NCBI RefSeq assembly: GCF_003258945.1
Contig: NZ_QLIX01000002.1
Span: forward strand, 496,843 to 560,842
Reading direction: 5' to 3'
Length of the DNA stretch: 64,000 bases
DNA from: Roseicella frigidaeris
Lineage (GTDB): Bacteria > Pseudomonadota > Alphaproteobacteria > Acetobacterales > Acetobacteraceae
The position numbers and the translations under genes were made by a program. The number at the start of each line of letters is the position of its first letter. Position 1 is the stretch's first letter. Shown one piece after another: positions 50,789-58,752 of this stretch. The notes beneath the pieces are model-generated. The model was not told the DNA's origin, did no database searches, and was given only the letters and a program-made list of their open reading frames with translations.

Positions 50789-51980
50789 TCAGGCCGCCGC
50801 GAGCGGCGCCGGCAGGTCGCGCAGCGCCGCCGCCGCCACGCGCTGCACCGCCGCCCGCACCACGCCCCGACGCGGCGCATCGCGGAGCGTGGTGAACCAA
50901 TGTTCCGGCGGGTCGCGCCCGGCCGCCCGGGCGAAGCTCAGCGCCCGCAGCACGCGCTCGGCCGCCGGCGTCACCCGGTCCGGGATCTCGACGCCGTTGA
51001 GCACCGCCCAGATCCCGGCCCAGCAGCGTCCGACGGACCAGGGGTTGTAGCCGCCGCCGCCCAGCACGACGAGGCGCGGCGCCACGCCCATCAGGGCCCG
51101 CACCACGCCCCAATGCGCGTTGTTGGAGAGGGCGAGCCGCGAGAGCCCGCACCACGCCCCAATGCGCGTTGTTGGAGAGGGCGAGCCGCGAGAGCGGGTC
51201 CTCCTCCAGCGCATCGGCGCCGCATTGCAGCATGATCGCCTGCGGCCGCAGATGCCGCGCGATCGGCAGGATCGCCTGGTGCAGCAGCCAGAGCATCTCG
51301 CTGTCGTTGAAGCCCGGCGGCACCGGCAGGTTGCGCGCATGGCCGCCGGCGCGATCCGTCGCCGCCCCGGTGAAGGGCCAGCGGCCGCCCTCATGGACGC
51401 TGAGGGTGAAGACGCGCGGGTCGTCGTGGAAGGCGTCCTGCACGCCGTCGCCGTGATGCGCGTCGATATCGACGTAGAGGATGGCGTCGAGCCCCTGGTC
51501 GAGCCAGGCGAGCAGGCCGAGCACCGGGTCGTTCAAATAGCAGAAGCCGCTGGCTCGGTCCGGCCGGCCATGATGCGTGCCGCCGCCCGGGCAGTGCACG
51601 ATGCCGCCCGCCGCGGTCAGCCGCGCCGCCAGCAGGCAGCCGCCGGCGCTGGTGGCGGGGCGGGAGAAGACCTCGCGGTAGACCGGGTTGCCATGCGCGC
51701 CGATATGGAAGCGGGCGCGGTCGGCGGCATCGGCCTGCTGCGTCGCCTCGGCGCGCTGCAGGGCGGCGATGTAGTCGGGGTGGTGGAAGCGGGCGAGCTC
51801 TGCCGGGCTCGCCATCGGCGCCGGCACCCAGCCCTCCGGCGGCAGCCAGCCCATGGCCTCGATGAGGTCGAGCGCCGTCGAGACCCGCGGGATGGCGAGC
51901 GGGTGCTTCGGGCCATAGGAGGAGCGACGGTAGATCTCGGAGCCGATCAGGACCGGGCGCAGGCGGGCATCGGGCGGCAT
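50789..51980 (-). pseudogene. Histone deacetylase / AcuC-like amidohydrolase, frameshifted by a 49-bp duplication
   Basis: Zn-dependent deacetylase of the HDAC/acetylpolyamine amidohydrolase group. Intact to about residue 280: HCPGGGTHHGRPDRASGFC (His136-His137), YVDIDAHHGDGVQDAF with metal ligands Asp173 and His175, and CGADALEEDPLS with Asp256. A perfect 49-bp tandem duplication then shifts the frame. The rest of the family sequence, including VVLGGGGYNPWSVGR with the catalytic Tyr, continues in another frame to 50789. Without 49 bp the gene reads 380 aa. As given, the product would run to 50709 with an unrelated tail. It is either a genuine recent disruption or an assembly error. Confidence 0.88.
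51096..51193. repeat. Perfect 49-bp tandem duplication inside the deacetylase gene
   Basis: 51096-51144 and 51145-51193 are identical, with identity running on two more bases. 49 is not a multiple of three, so the duplication shifts the reading frame. The unit begins GCCCGCACC and contains TTGTTGGAGAGGGCGAG. Confidence 0.97.
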
Positions 51981-52072
51981 CGCTGCCGATATGCGGCGCG
52001 CCGGCCAGGGCGCAAGCGGGCGCAAGCGGGCGCGGCGAGAGGCGGCGGCGGGCGCAGGTGGCGCCAGGGCGG

Positions 52073-52106
52073 TTGCAAAAGGCGTATATGCACCTATTAT
52101 CCGGGC
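52073..52106 (+). promoter_or_regulatory. Sigma-70-like promoter of the marR gene, possibly leaderless
   Basis: TTGCAA (52073-52078) and TATTAT (52095-52100) are separated by 16 bp. Transcription would start about 6-8 bases later, essentially at the ATG at 52107, and no ribosome-binding site precedes that ATG. The patch AAAAGGCGTATATGCACC between and around the boxes is unusually AT-rich here and may hold an operator. Confidence 0.6.
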
Positions 52107-52553
52107 ATGCCGCCCCGCCCGCCCGATCCCTGCAGCTGCCTCGCCATCCGCAAGGCGGCGCGCCACGTCACCCAGTTCTACGATGCCCGCCTCGCCCCGA
52201 GCGGCCTGACCACGCCGCAATTCTCCATCCTCGCCCGGCTGCGGCACCGCGGCCCGAGCACCATCAACGAGTTGGCGGCGGATCTGGTGATGGACCGCAC
52301 CACCCTCGGGCGGAACCTGCGGCCGCTCGAACGCGACGGGCTGCTCGCCATCGCCCCCGACCCGGAGGATCGCCGGCGCCGGGCGCTGACCCTCACCGCG
52401 GCCGGCCAGGACCGCCTGGCCACGGCCCGGCCGCTCTGGCAGGCGGCGCAGGCGGCCTTCGATGCCCGCTTCGGCGCCGAGGCCTCGGCCGCGTTGCGCG
52501 CCACCCTCGCCACCCTCGTCGCCACCGATCTCGGCTGCCCGACCGCGGGCTGA
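52107..52553 (+). CDS. MarR family transcriptional regulator
   Basis: A 148-residue winged-helix regulator. The start CSCLAIRKAARHVTQFYDAR is the redox-type MarR N-terminus with two Cys residues (CSC), followed by LTTPQFSILARLRHRGPSTI, NELAADLVMDRTTLGRNLRP (recognition helix) and PDPEDRRRRALTLT (wing). The N-terminal cysteines might sense oxidation or ligands (inference). The MFS gene 15 bp downstream is likely its target and forms an operon with it. The mRNA may be leaderless. Confidence 0.92.
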   Translation: MPPRPPDPCSCLAIRKAARHVTQFYDARLAPSGLTTPQFSILARLRHRGPSTINELAADLVMDRTTLGRNLRPLERDGLLAIAPDPEDRRRRALTLTAAGQDRLATARPLWQAAQAAFDARFGAEASAALRATLATLVATDLGCPTAG

Positions 52554-52568
52554 AGGGGACTCGCCACC

Positions 52569-53849
52569 ATGCTCGCCGACCGCCTCGCGCCACTCCTGGC
52601 CCGCCACGGCCTCCACTACGGCTGGGTGATGGTGGCGCTCACCTTCCTGGTCTCCCTCGCCTCGGCCGGGGCGCTCGGCGTGCTCGGCGCGCTGCTGCTG
52701 CCGGTGCAGCGGGAGTTCGGCTGGGAGACCGCCACCATCGCCGGCGCCCTCGCCCTGCGCCTGCTGCTCTTCGGGCTGATGGCGCCCTTCGCGGCGGCGA
52801 TCCTGCAACGCTACGGGCTGCGCCGGACCGTCGCCCTCGCCCTCGGGCTGGTGGTGCTGGGCTGCGGCCTCTCGCTCGGGATGCAGGCCCCCTGGCAGCT
52901 CTGGCTGAGCTGGGGCGTGCTCACCGGCCTCGGCACCGGGATGACCGCCCTCGTCCTCGCCGCGACGGTGGCCAATCGCTGGTTCACCGCCCGGCGCGGC
53001 CTGGTCATGGGCATCCTCACCGCGACCAACGCCACCGGCCAGCTCGTCTTCCTGCCGCTCGGCGCCTGGCTGGCGCAGTTGGCCGGCTGGCGCATGGCCA
53101 TCCTGCCCGGGCTCGCCGCCTGCGGCCTCGCCGCCCTGCTCTTCTGGCTGCTCGCCCGCGACCATCCGGCGCAGCTCGGCCTGCCCGCCTATGGCGAGAG
53201 CGGGCCGGCCGCGCCCCCGCCCCCGCCGGCCGGCAACCCGGTGCGGACCGCTTTCGCCACCCTCGCCGAGGCCGCCGGCACCCGCATCTTCTGGATCCTC
53301 TTCGCCACCTTCGCCATCTGCGGCCTCTCGACCAACGGCCTGATCCAGACGCATTTCATCCCGCTCTGCAGCGATTTCGGCATGGCGGAGGTCGAGGCCG
53401 CCTCGGTGCTGGCGCTGATCGGCGCCTTCGACTTCATCGGCACCATCGCCTCCGGCTGGTTGTCCGACCGCTACGACAACCGCAAGCTGCTGTTCTGGTA
53501 TTACGGGCTGCGCGGCCTCTCGCTGCTCGTCCTGCCGAGCAGCAGCTTCACCCTGTTCGGGCTTTCGCTCTTCGCCGTCTTCTACGGACTCGACTGGGTC
53601 GCCACCGTGCCGCCGACCGTGAAGCTCGCGGGCCAGGCCTTCGGGCGCGACCGGGCGCCGCTGGTCTTCGGCTGGGTCTTCACCGCGCACCAGCTCGGCG
53701 CCGCCCTGGCCGCCTTCGGGGCCGGCCTCGCCCGGGATTCGCTGGCGAGCTACCTGCCGGCCTTCTACCTCGCCGGCCTGGCCTGCCTGCTCGCCGCCCT
53801 GCTGGCGCTCGGGGCGCGCCGCCCGGCCCCGGCCGCCGCGCCCCCCTGA
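52569..53849 (+). CDS. MFS transporter (monocarboxylate/oxalate-formate-like)
   Basis: A 426-residue permease with 12 predicted helices. It opens HGLHYGWVMVALTFLVSLAS, then GVLGALLLPVQREFGWETAT. The cytoplasmic loop after helix 2-3 is replaced by AAAILQRYGLRRTVALALGL. A central linker rich in Pro (APPPPPAGN) separates the halves. This layout resembles the OFA/monocarboxylate porter group. AAGGGGAC precedes the ATG. It is co-transcribed with the marR gene, so expression is probably ligand-induced. Substrate unknown. Confidence 0.9.
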   Translation: MLADRLAPLLARHGLHYGWVMVALTFLVSLASAGALGVLGALLLPVQREFGWETATIAGALALRLLLFGLMAPFAAAILQRYGLRRTVALALGLVVLGCGLSLGMQAPWQLWLSWGVLTGLGTGMTALVLAATVANRWFTARRGLVMGILTATNATGQLVFLPLGAWLAQLAGWRMAILPGLAACGLAALLFWLLARDHPAQLGLPAYGESGPAAPPPPPAGNPVRTAFATLAEAAGTRIFWILFATFAICGLSTNGLIQTHFIPLCSDFGMAEVEAASVLALIGAFDFIGTIASGWLSDRYDNRKLLFWYYGLRGLSLLVLPSSSFTLFGLSLFAVFYGLDWVATVPPTVKLAGQAFGRDRAPLVFGWVFTAHQLGAALAAFGAGLARDSLASYLPAFYLAGLACLLAALLALGARRPAPAAAPP

Positions 53850-54021
53850 GCGGCGGGCGCCGGCCCGGCCGGGACGAGACGCAGGCCGTTGCAGGGAATG
53901 ATGCCCCGGCCGGGCGGGATGTGTACTCTGCGCCTGGCTGCGGGAGGGTGTCCCGGATGCGATCACACGCTTTCCGCGGGCGCCCCGGGTTGCCCCGGCC
54001 CGGCCGGCGGCCCTGCCGCCG

Positions 54022-55851
54022 ATGAGTCCGGCGCGGCCTCGCGGCGGGAGGCCGCACCCCGGCCAGCCGGAGGTGCGGGCGGAGCGCATGGCGCTGCTGT
54101 TCCGCCAGACGCCGATCGCCGTGGCGGTCACGGCGGTGAATGCCCTGCTGATGACGGCGCTGCTGCTGCACGCGGGCGAGCCGCGGGCGCCGGCCTGGAT
54201 GCTCCTCGTGCTGGCGGTGGCGGCGGCGCGCCTGCTCCTGGCGCGCGCCTGGCGGCGCGCCGCCCCCGCCGGCCGGCAGGTGGCGCGCTGGGACCTGCTC
54301 GGCACGCTCGCCGTCGGCGCGGCGGGGCTGGCCTGGGGCTGCGGCGCGGTCTGGCTCTGGCCGCCGACGGCGGCGGCGAACCGCCTCGTCTGGACCTTCC
54401 TCATCGGCGGCATGTGCGCCGGCGCCTCCGGGCTGTACCACGCGCATCTGCCGGCGACCCTGGCCTTCCTCCTCGGCGCCGGCCTGCCGCTCATCGGCCG
54501 CTACGCCGCCGAGGGCACCGCCGAGGGCGGCATCGCCGCCGCGATGATCCTCGTCTTCCTCGGCGCCCTCGCCTTCAGCGTCTGGCGCTCGAGCCAGGAT
54601 TTCGCGGCGCATGTCCGGCTGCGCCTCGACCTGGCGCGGCAGGCGCGGACGCTCGACGCGATGACCCTGAAGCTGCGCGAGGCCGTCGCCCGGCACCACG
54701 GCGCCGAGGCCAGCCTGCGCCAGGCTCAGAAGATGGAGGCGGTCGGCCAGCTCACCGGCGGCATCGCGCATGACTTCAACAACCTGCTGACCGCCGTGCT
54801 CGGCAGCCTGGCGCTGCTGCGCAAGCACCTGCCGCCCGGTGACGAGCGCATGGCGCGGCTGCTCGACAATGCCTGGCAGGGCGCGCAGCGCGGCGCCGCC
54901 CTGACGCAGCGCCTGCTCGCCTTCGGGCGGCGCCAGACCCTCGAGCCCACCGCGGTGTCGCTGCCGCAGCTGGTGCGGGACATGACGCCGCTGCTGCAGA
55001 GCGCCCTCGGCGGCGGCGCCCGGCTGCGCAGCGACTTCCCGCCGGCGCTGCCGCCGGTCCTGGTCGACGCCAACCAGCTCGAGCTCGCCCTGCTGAACCT
55101 GGTCGCCAATGCCCGGGACGCCATGCCGGAGGGCGGCGAGATCCAGGTCTCGGCGGCGGAGCAGACGGTGCCGCCGGGCGAGGCCGGCGGCCTGCCGCCG
55201 GGCAACTACGTGGCGCTGCGCGTCGCCGATGCCGGCGAGGGGATGGACGAGGCGACGCTGGCCCGGGCGATCGAGCCCTTCTTCACCACCAAGGGGCTCG
55301 GCAAGGGCACCGGCCTCGGCCTGTCGATGGTGCATGGCCTCGCGGCGCAGTCCGGCGGCCGCTTCCTGCTGCGCAGCGCCAGGGGCGAGGGCACGGTCGC
55401 CGAGCTCTGGCTGCCGCGAGCGGAGGCGTCGGCCCCGCCGCTCCCGGACGAGCCGCCACCCGGCCCGGCCGGCCGGAGCGGCCATGTGCTGCTGGTCGAC
55501 GACGACCCGCTGGTGCTGCGGAGCACGGCAGCGATGCTCGAGGATCTCGGCCATGCCGTGACCGAGGCAGGGTCCGGCGAGGCGGCGCTGGCGCAGCTCG
55601 CCGCCGGCATCCCGGTCGACCTGCTGATCACCGACCAGGCGATGCCCGGCATGACCGGGCTGCAGCTCATCGAGGCGGCGCGGCGGCAGCGGCCGGGCCT
55701 GCCGGTCCTGCTGGCGACCGGCTATGCCGAGCTGGAGGGCGGGATGCCCCCCGGCCTGGCCCGGCTCGGCAAGCCCTTCGCGCAAGAGAGGCTCGCCGCC
55801 GCCGTCGCGGAGCGCCTGGGCGGCGACCGGCCGGACCCCATGCCGGGCTGA
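54022..55851 (+). CDS. Hybrid sensor histidine kinase with C-terminal receiver domain
   Basis: A 609-residue membrane hybrid kinase. The N-terminus has about five or six transmembrane helices (about 33-190), without a large periplasmic loop. A short coiled-coil region follows. The HisKA box is QLTGGIAHDFNNLLTAVLG with the phospho-accepting His near residue 250, then the N box LALLNLVANARDAMPEG, G1 VADAGEGMDEA, F box FFTTKGLGKGTGLGLSMVHG. The receiver (about 488-600) has VDDDP and phospho-Asp538 in LLITDQAMPGMTG, with Lys in LGKPF. No output regulator is adjacent. It is convergent with tpiA. Confidence 0.93.
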   Translation: MSPARPRGGRPHPGQPEVRAERMALLFRQTPIAVAVTAVNALLMTALLLHAGEPRAPAWMLLVLAVAAARLLLARAWRRAAPAGRQVARWDLLGTLAVGAAGLAWGCGAVWLWPPTAAANRLVWTFLIGGMCAGASGLYHAHLPATLAFLLGAGLPLIGRYAAEGTAEGGIAAAMILVFLGALAFSVWRSSQDFAAHVRLRLDLARQARTLDAMTLKLREAVARHHGAEASLRQAQKMEAVGQLTGGIAHDFNNLLTAVLGSLALLRKHLPPGDERMARLLDNAWQGAQRGAALTQRLLAFGRRQTLEPTAVSLPQLVRDMTPLLQSALGGGARLRSDFPPALPPVLVDANQLELALLNLVANARDAMPEGGEIQVSAAEQTVPPGEAGGLPPGNYVALRVADAGEGMDEATLARAIEPFFTTKGLGKGTGLGLSMVHGLAAQSGGRFLLRSARGEGTVAELWLPRAEASAPPLPDEPPPGPAGRSGHVLLVDDDPLVLRSTAAMLEDLGHAVTEAGSGEAALAQLAAGIPVDLLITDQAMPGMTGLQLIEAARRQRPGLPVLLATGYAELEGGMPPGLARLGKPFAQERLAAAVAERLGGDRPDPMPG

Positions 55852-55860
55852 GGCGAGGGG

Positions 55861-56613
55861 TCAGCCGAGGGCGGCGGCGATCGCCAGGAAATCCGCGGCG
55901 ACGAGGCTGGCCCCGCCGACCAGCGCCCCGTCCACATGCGGCAGGGCAAGGATCGCCCTGGCATTCCCCGGCTTGACCGAGCCGCCATACAGGATGCGCA
56001 GCCCCTCCCCGGCCTTGCCGAAGCGGCCGGCGAGATGGGCGCGGATCGCCGCATGGATGGCCGCGATGTCGGGCTCGGTCGGCGTCCTGCCGGTGCCGAT
56101 CGCCCAGACGGGCTCATAGGCGACGACGCCGCCGGCCGCGGCGAAGCCCTCCGGCAGGCTGCCGGCGAGCTGGCCGGTCACCACCGTCTCCGCCTCGCCG
56201 GCCAGGCGCTGCGCCTCGCTCTCGCCGACGCAGACGATCGGCGTCAGGCCGGCGGCCAGCGCCGCCTCGGCCTTGGCCAGCACCATGGCGTCGCTCTCGC
56301 CATGGTCGGCGCGGCGCTCGGAATGGCCGAGGATGACGTAGCGGGCGCCGACATCCTTCAGCATCGGCGCGGCGACGTCGCCGGTATGGGCGCCCTTGGG
56401 CGCGGCATGGCAATCCTGCGCCCCGACGGCGAGGTCCGGCCCGGCCTTGCCGGCGACGAGGTGCAGATAGGGAAAGGGCGGGCAGACCAGCAACTCGGCG
56501 GCCGGCGCCCCCGCCGCCCCGGCCTGCACCGCCGCGGCCAGGGCAGCGGCCTCGGCGAGGGAGCCATGCATCTTCCAATTGCCGGCGATCAGCGGGCGCA
56601 CTCCGGGGGTCAT
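55861..56613 (-). CDS. tpiA: Triosephosphate isomerase
   Basis: Glycolytic enzyme interconverting dihydroxyacetone phosphate and glyceraldehyde 3-phosphate. The 250 aa show AGNWKMHGSL with Asn12 and Lys14, VILGHSERRADHGE (catalytic His), VVAYEPVWAIGTGRTPTE (catalytic Glu, loop 6), and ILYGGSVKPGNA with VGGASL for phosphate binding. GGAGGACGCC precedes the ATG. It is divergent from ppiD, a neighbourhood often seen in alphaproteobacteria. Confidence 0.97.
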   Translation of the reverse strand: MTPGVRPLIAGNWKMHGSLAEAAALAAAVQAGAAGAPAAELLVCPPFPYLHLVAGKAGPDLAVGAQDCHAAPKGAHTGDVAAPMLKDVGARYVILGHSERRADHGESDAMVLAKAEAALAAGLTPIVCVGESEAQRLAGEAETVVTGQLAGSLPEGFAAAGGVVAYEPVWAIGTGRTPTEPDIAAIHAAIRAHLAGRFGKAGEGLRILYGGSVKPGNARAILALPHVDGALVGGASLVAADFLAIAAALG

Positions 56614-56715
56614 GGCGTCCTCCATTGCATCCGCGACCCCTATCGGGCAGGCCCCGGTTTGGCAACCGGGCGCCTCCTCGGCTATGGCAGCCGCCCAACG
56701 CGCGCACGGAACCCG

Positions 56716-58611
56716 ATGCTCACCGCCCTCCGCCGCCTGGCCGGCACCTGGTTCGCCAAGGTCCTGTTCGTCCTGCTGATCCTCTCCTTCGCGATCTGGG
56801 GCATCGGCGACATGGCGCGCAACCTCTTCGCGCCCGATACCTCCCTCGCCCGCGTCGCCGGCCAGCCGGTCACCTTCGAGGAGGGGCAGGCGGCGATGCG
56901 GCGGGAGATGCAGCGCCTCTCGCGGCAGATGGGTGGCCAGTTCGAGAACGATCCGCGCATCCGCCGCGCCCTCGCCGAGCAGGCGGTGGACCAGATCGTG
57001 CTCGACCGGGTGCTGCGGGTCGAGACGGAGCGGCTGAAGCTGGCGGTGCCGGATGCCGCGGTGCGCGACTATGTCTTCGCCATCCCCGGCTTCCATGGCG
57101 CGGACGGGCAGTTCTCGCAGGCGCTGTTCCAGAGCTTCCTGCGCAACAACGACCTGAGCGAGGCGCGCTTCCTCGACCTGCTGCGCGCCGACCTGGCGCG
57201 GCAGCAGATCGCCATGGCGGTCCGCTCCGGCGCCGCCGCCCCGACGCTGCTGACCGACCGCCTGCTCCGCTGGCTGGACGAGCAGCGCGACGTCACGCTG
57301 GTGAGCCTGCCCATCGCCGCCGCGCCGGAGCCGCCGGCCCCGACCGAGGCGCAGCTGCAGCGCTTCCACGAGAACAACCCGGACCAGTTCTCCTCTCCCG
57401 AATACCGCGAGGCCACCGTCGCCGTGCTGACCGCCGCGCTGCTCTCGCAGGAGGTGACGGTCAGCGACGAGGATGTCGCCGCCGCCTACGAGGCGCGCCG
57501 CGGCCAGTTCGAGACGCCGGAGCGGCGGCGGCTGACGCAGGTGCTGGTGCCCGACGCGGCCAAGGCGCAGGAGATCGCCGCCGCCTGGACGGGCGGGGCG
57601 CCCTTCGATGCGATCGCCGCCCAGGCGAAGGCCGCCGGCGGCGAGGCGCTCGAGCTCGGCGAGGTCGACCGGGCCGGCCTGCCGGTGCCCGAGCTCGCCG
57701 AGGCGGCCTTCGCCGCTCCGGAGAGCGGGGTGACGGCGCCGGTGCAGAGCCCCTTCGGCTGGCACGTCTTCCGGGTGGAGGCGATCGAGGCCGGGCAGAG
57801 CCGGCCGCTCGCGGAGGTGCGCGAGCAGCTGCGGCGCGACCTGGCGCAGGAGAAGGCCGCCGATATCGCCTTCGAGCGCGCCAACAAGGTGGAGGATGCG
57901 CTGGCCGGCGGCGCCACGCTGCCCGAGGTGGCGAAGCAGTTCGGCCTCGGCCTCGCCACGGTGGAGACCGATGCCAATGGCCTCGGTCCGGACGGCAAGC
58001 CGGTGGCGCTGCCGGTGATCGAGGCCTCCCGCGCGCCCCTGCTGAAGGCGATCTTCCAGGCCGAGCGCGGCGCCGCGCCGCGGCTGCAGGAGACCGAGGC
58101 GGGGTTCGTCGCGATCGAGGTGCGGAAGATCGTCCCGCCGGCGCTGCGGCCCTTCGATGCGGTCGAGGCGGCGGTGCGCGCGGCCTGGACGCTCGATGCC
58201 CGCCGGCATGCCGAGGAGGAGCGCGCCGCCGCGCTGCTGCAGGCGACGAAGGAGGGCAAGAGCCTCGCCGAGGCGGCCGCCGCCGCCGGGCTCGGCTCGC
58301 GCGAGATCGGCGCCGTGCGGCGCGACCCGCAGCAGGAGGCGGCGGTGCCGCGGGAGCTGCTCGCGCCGCTCTTCGAGTTGAAGCTGCACGAGGCGACGAT
58401 GGTGCAGACCCGCGACGGCTTCGCGGTCGCGCAGGTGCAGGCGATCGCGCCGGGCGATCCGGCGGCGGACCAGGAGGGACTCGAGCGGCTGAAGGGCCAG
58501 CTCAACCAGGCGCTGGCGCAGGACATCGACGTCGCCCTGCTCGGCGCCCTGCGCGCCCGTTCCGATGTCCGCGTCAACCCGCGGATGCTGGATTCCCTGG
58601 CGCAACCCTGA
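56716..58611 (+). CDS. ppiD: Peptidyl-prolyl isomerase / periplasmic folding factor PpiD (SurA_N type)
   Basis: A membrane-anchored periplasmic chaperone/PPIase of 631 aa. One transmembrane helix near the N-terminus (KVLFVLLILSFAIWGIGDMA, about 15-34) leads into a SurA-N-like chaperone domain (LARVAGQPVTFEEGQAAMRR, LAEQAVDQIVLDRVL). A parvulin PPIC domain (about 265-370) has RLTQVLVPDAAKAQEIAAAW and SPFGWHVFRVEAIE. A second, degenerate helical region completes the family layout. Its stop codon forms the first bases of a perfect 9-bp hairpin. In related genomes ppiD is followed by trpE; here an unrelated gene intervenes. Confidence 0.93.
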   Translation: MLTALRRLAGTWFAKVLFVLLILSFAIWGIGDMARNLFAPDTSLARVAGQPVTFEEGQAAMRREMQRLSRQMGGQFENDPRIRRALAEQAVDQIVLDRVLRVETERLKLAVPDAAVRDYVFAIPGFHGADGQFSQALFQSFLRNNDLSEARFLDLLRADLARQQIAMAVRSGAAAPTLLTDRLLRWLDEQRDVTLVSLPIAAAPEPPAPTEAQLQRFHENNPDQFSSPEYREATVAVLTAALLSQEVTVSDEDVAAAYEARRGQFETPERRRLTQVLVPDAAKAQEIAAAWTGGAPFDAIAAQAKAAGGEALELGEVDRAGLPVPELAEAAFAAPESGVTAPVQSPFGWHVFRVEAIEAGQSRPLAEVREQLRRDLAQEKAADIAFERANKVEDALAGGATLPEVAKQFGLGLATVETDANGLGPDGKPVALPVIEASRAPLLKAIFQAERGAAPRLQETEAGFVAIEVRKIVPPALRPFDAVEAAVRAAWTLDARRHAEEERAAALLQATKEGKSLAEAAAAAGLGSREIGAVRRDPQQEAAVPRELLAPLFELKLHEATMVQTRDGFAVAQVQAIAPGDPAADQEGLERLKGQLNQALAQDIDVALLGALRARSDVRVNPRMLDSLAQP

Positions 58612-58629
58612 CGCCAGGGCCTGGCGTCA
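58609..58629 (+). terminator. Perfect hairpin including the ppiD stop codon
   Basis: TGACGCCAG-GGC-CTGGCGTCA: a perfect 9-bp stem with a 3-base loop whose first three bases are the TGA of ppiD. It is followed by CTTGGGGGG, not a T-run. It is a probable transcription stop or 3' stabiliser. Confidence 0.65.
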
Positions 58630-58647
58630 GGCCTTGGGGGGGCTGCC

Positions 58648-58752
58648 AGAGCGGATCCCGATCAGATGGACTCACCTGATCGGGTGAAGATGCTCTGAAA
58701 ACAATAGTCTAGGTTGCTTCCCGTGAACCGGTGTCCACGGGAGGCGCCCTAG
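58648..58752 (-). repeat. Two-hairpin CTAG-bounded repeat (type A, copy 2, inverted)
   Basis: This is the reverse-strand copy of the element at 19939-20045. AGAGC (58648-58652) and GCTCT (58692-58696) enclose a 12-bp stem CCCGATCAGATG/CACCTGATCGGG (57-68 and 73-84 of 58600) with a 4-base loop and one mismatch. The linker reads GAAAACA, the complement of TGTTTTC in copy 1. The second hairpin has CTAG at 58709 and 58749 and a TCCCGTG/CACGGGA stem. It follows the ppiD terminator, and its terminal CTAG gives the TAG stop of the binding-protein gene. Confidence 0.88.

Noticed and set aside
50709-54494. A roughly 1260-codon minus-strand open frame that includes the deacetylase
   Set aside because: Only the part from 51980 to about 51145 carries real deacetylase sequence. 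Upstream it is antisense to marR and MFS; downstream it is the frameshifted tail.
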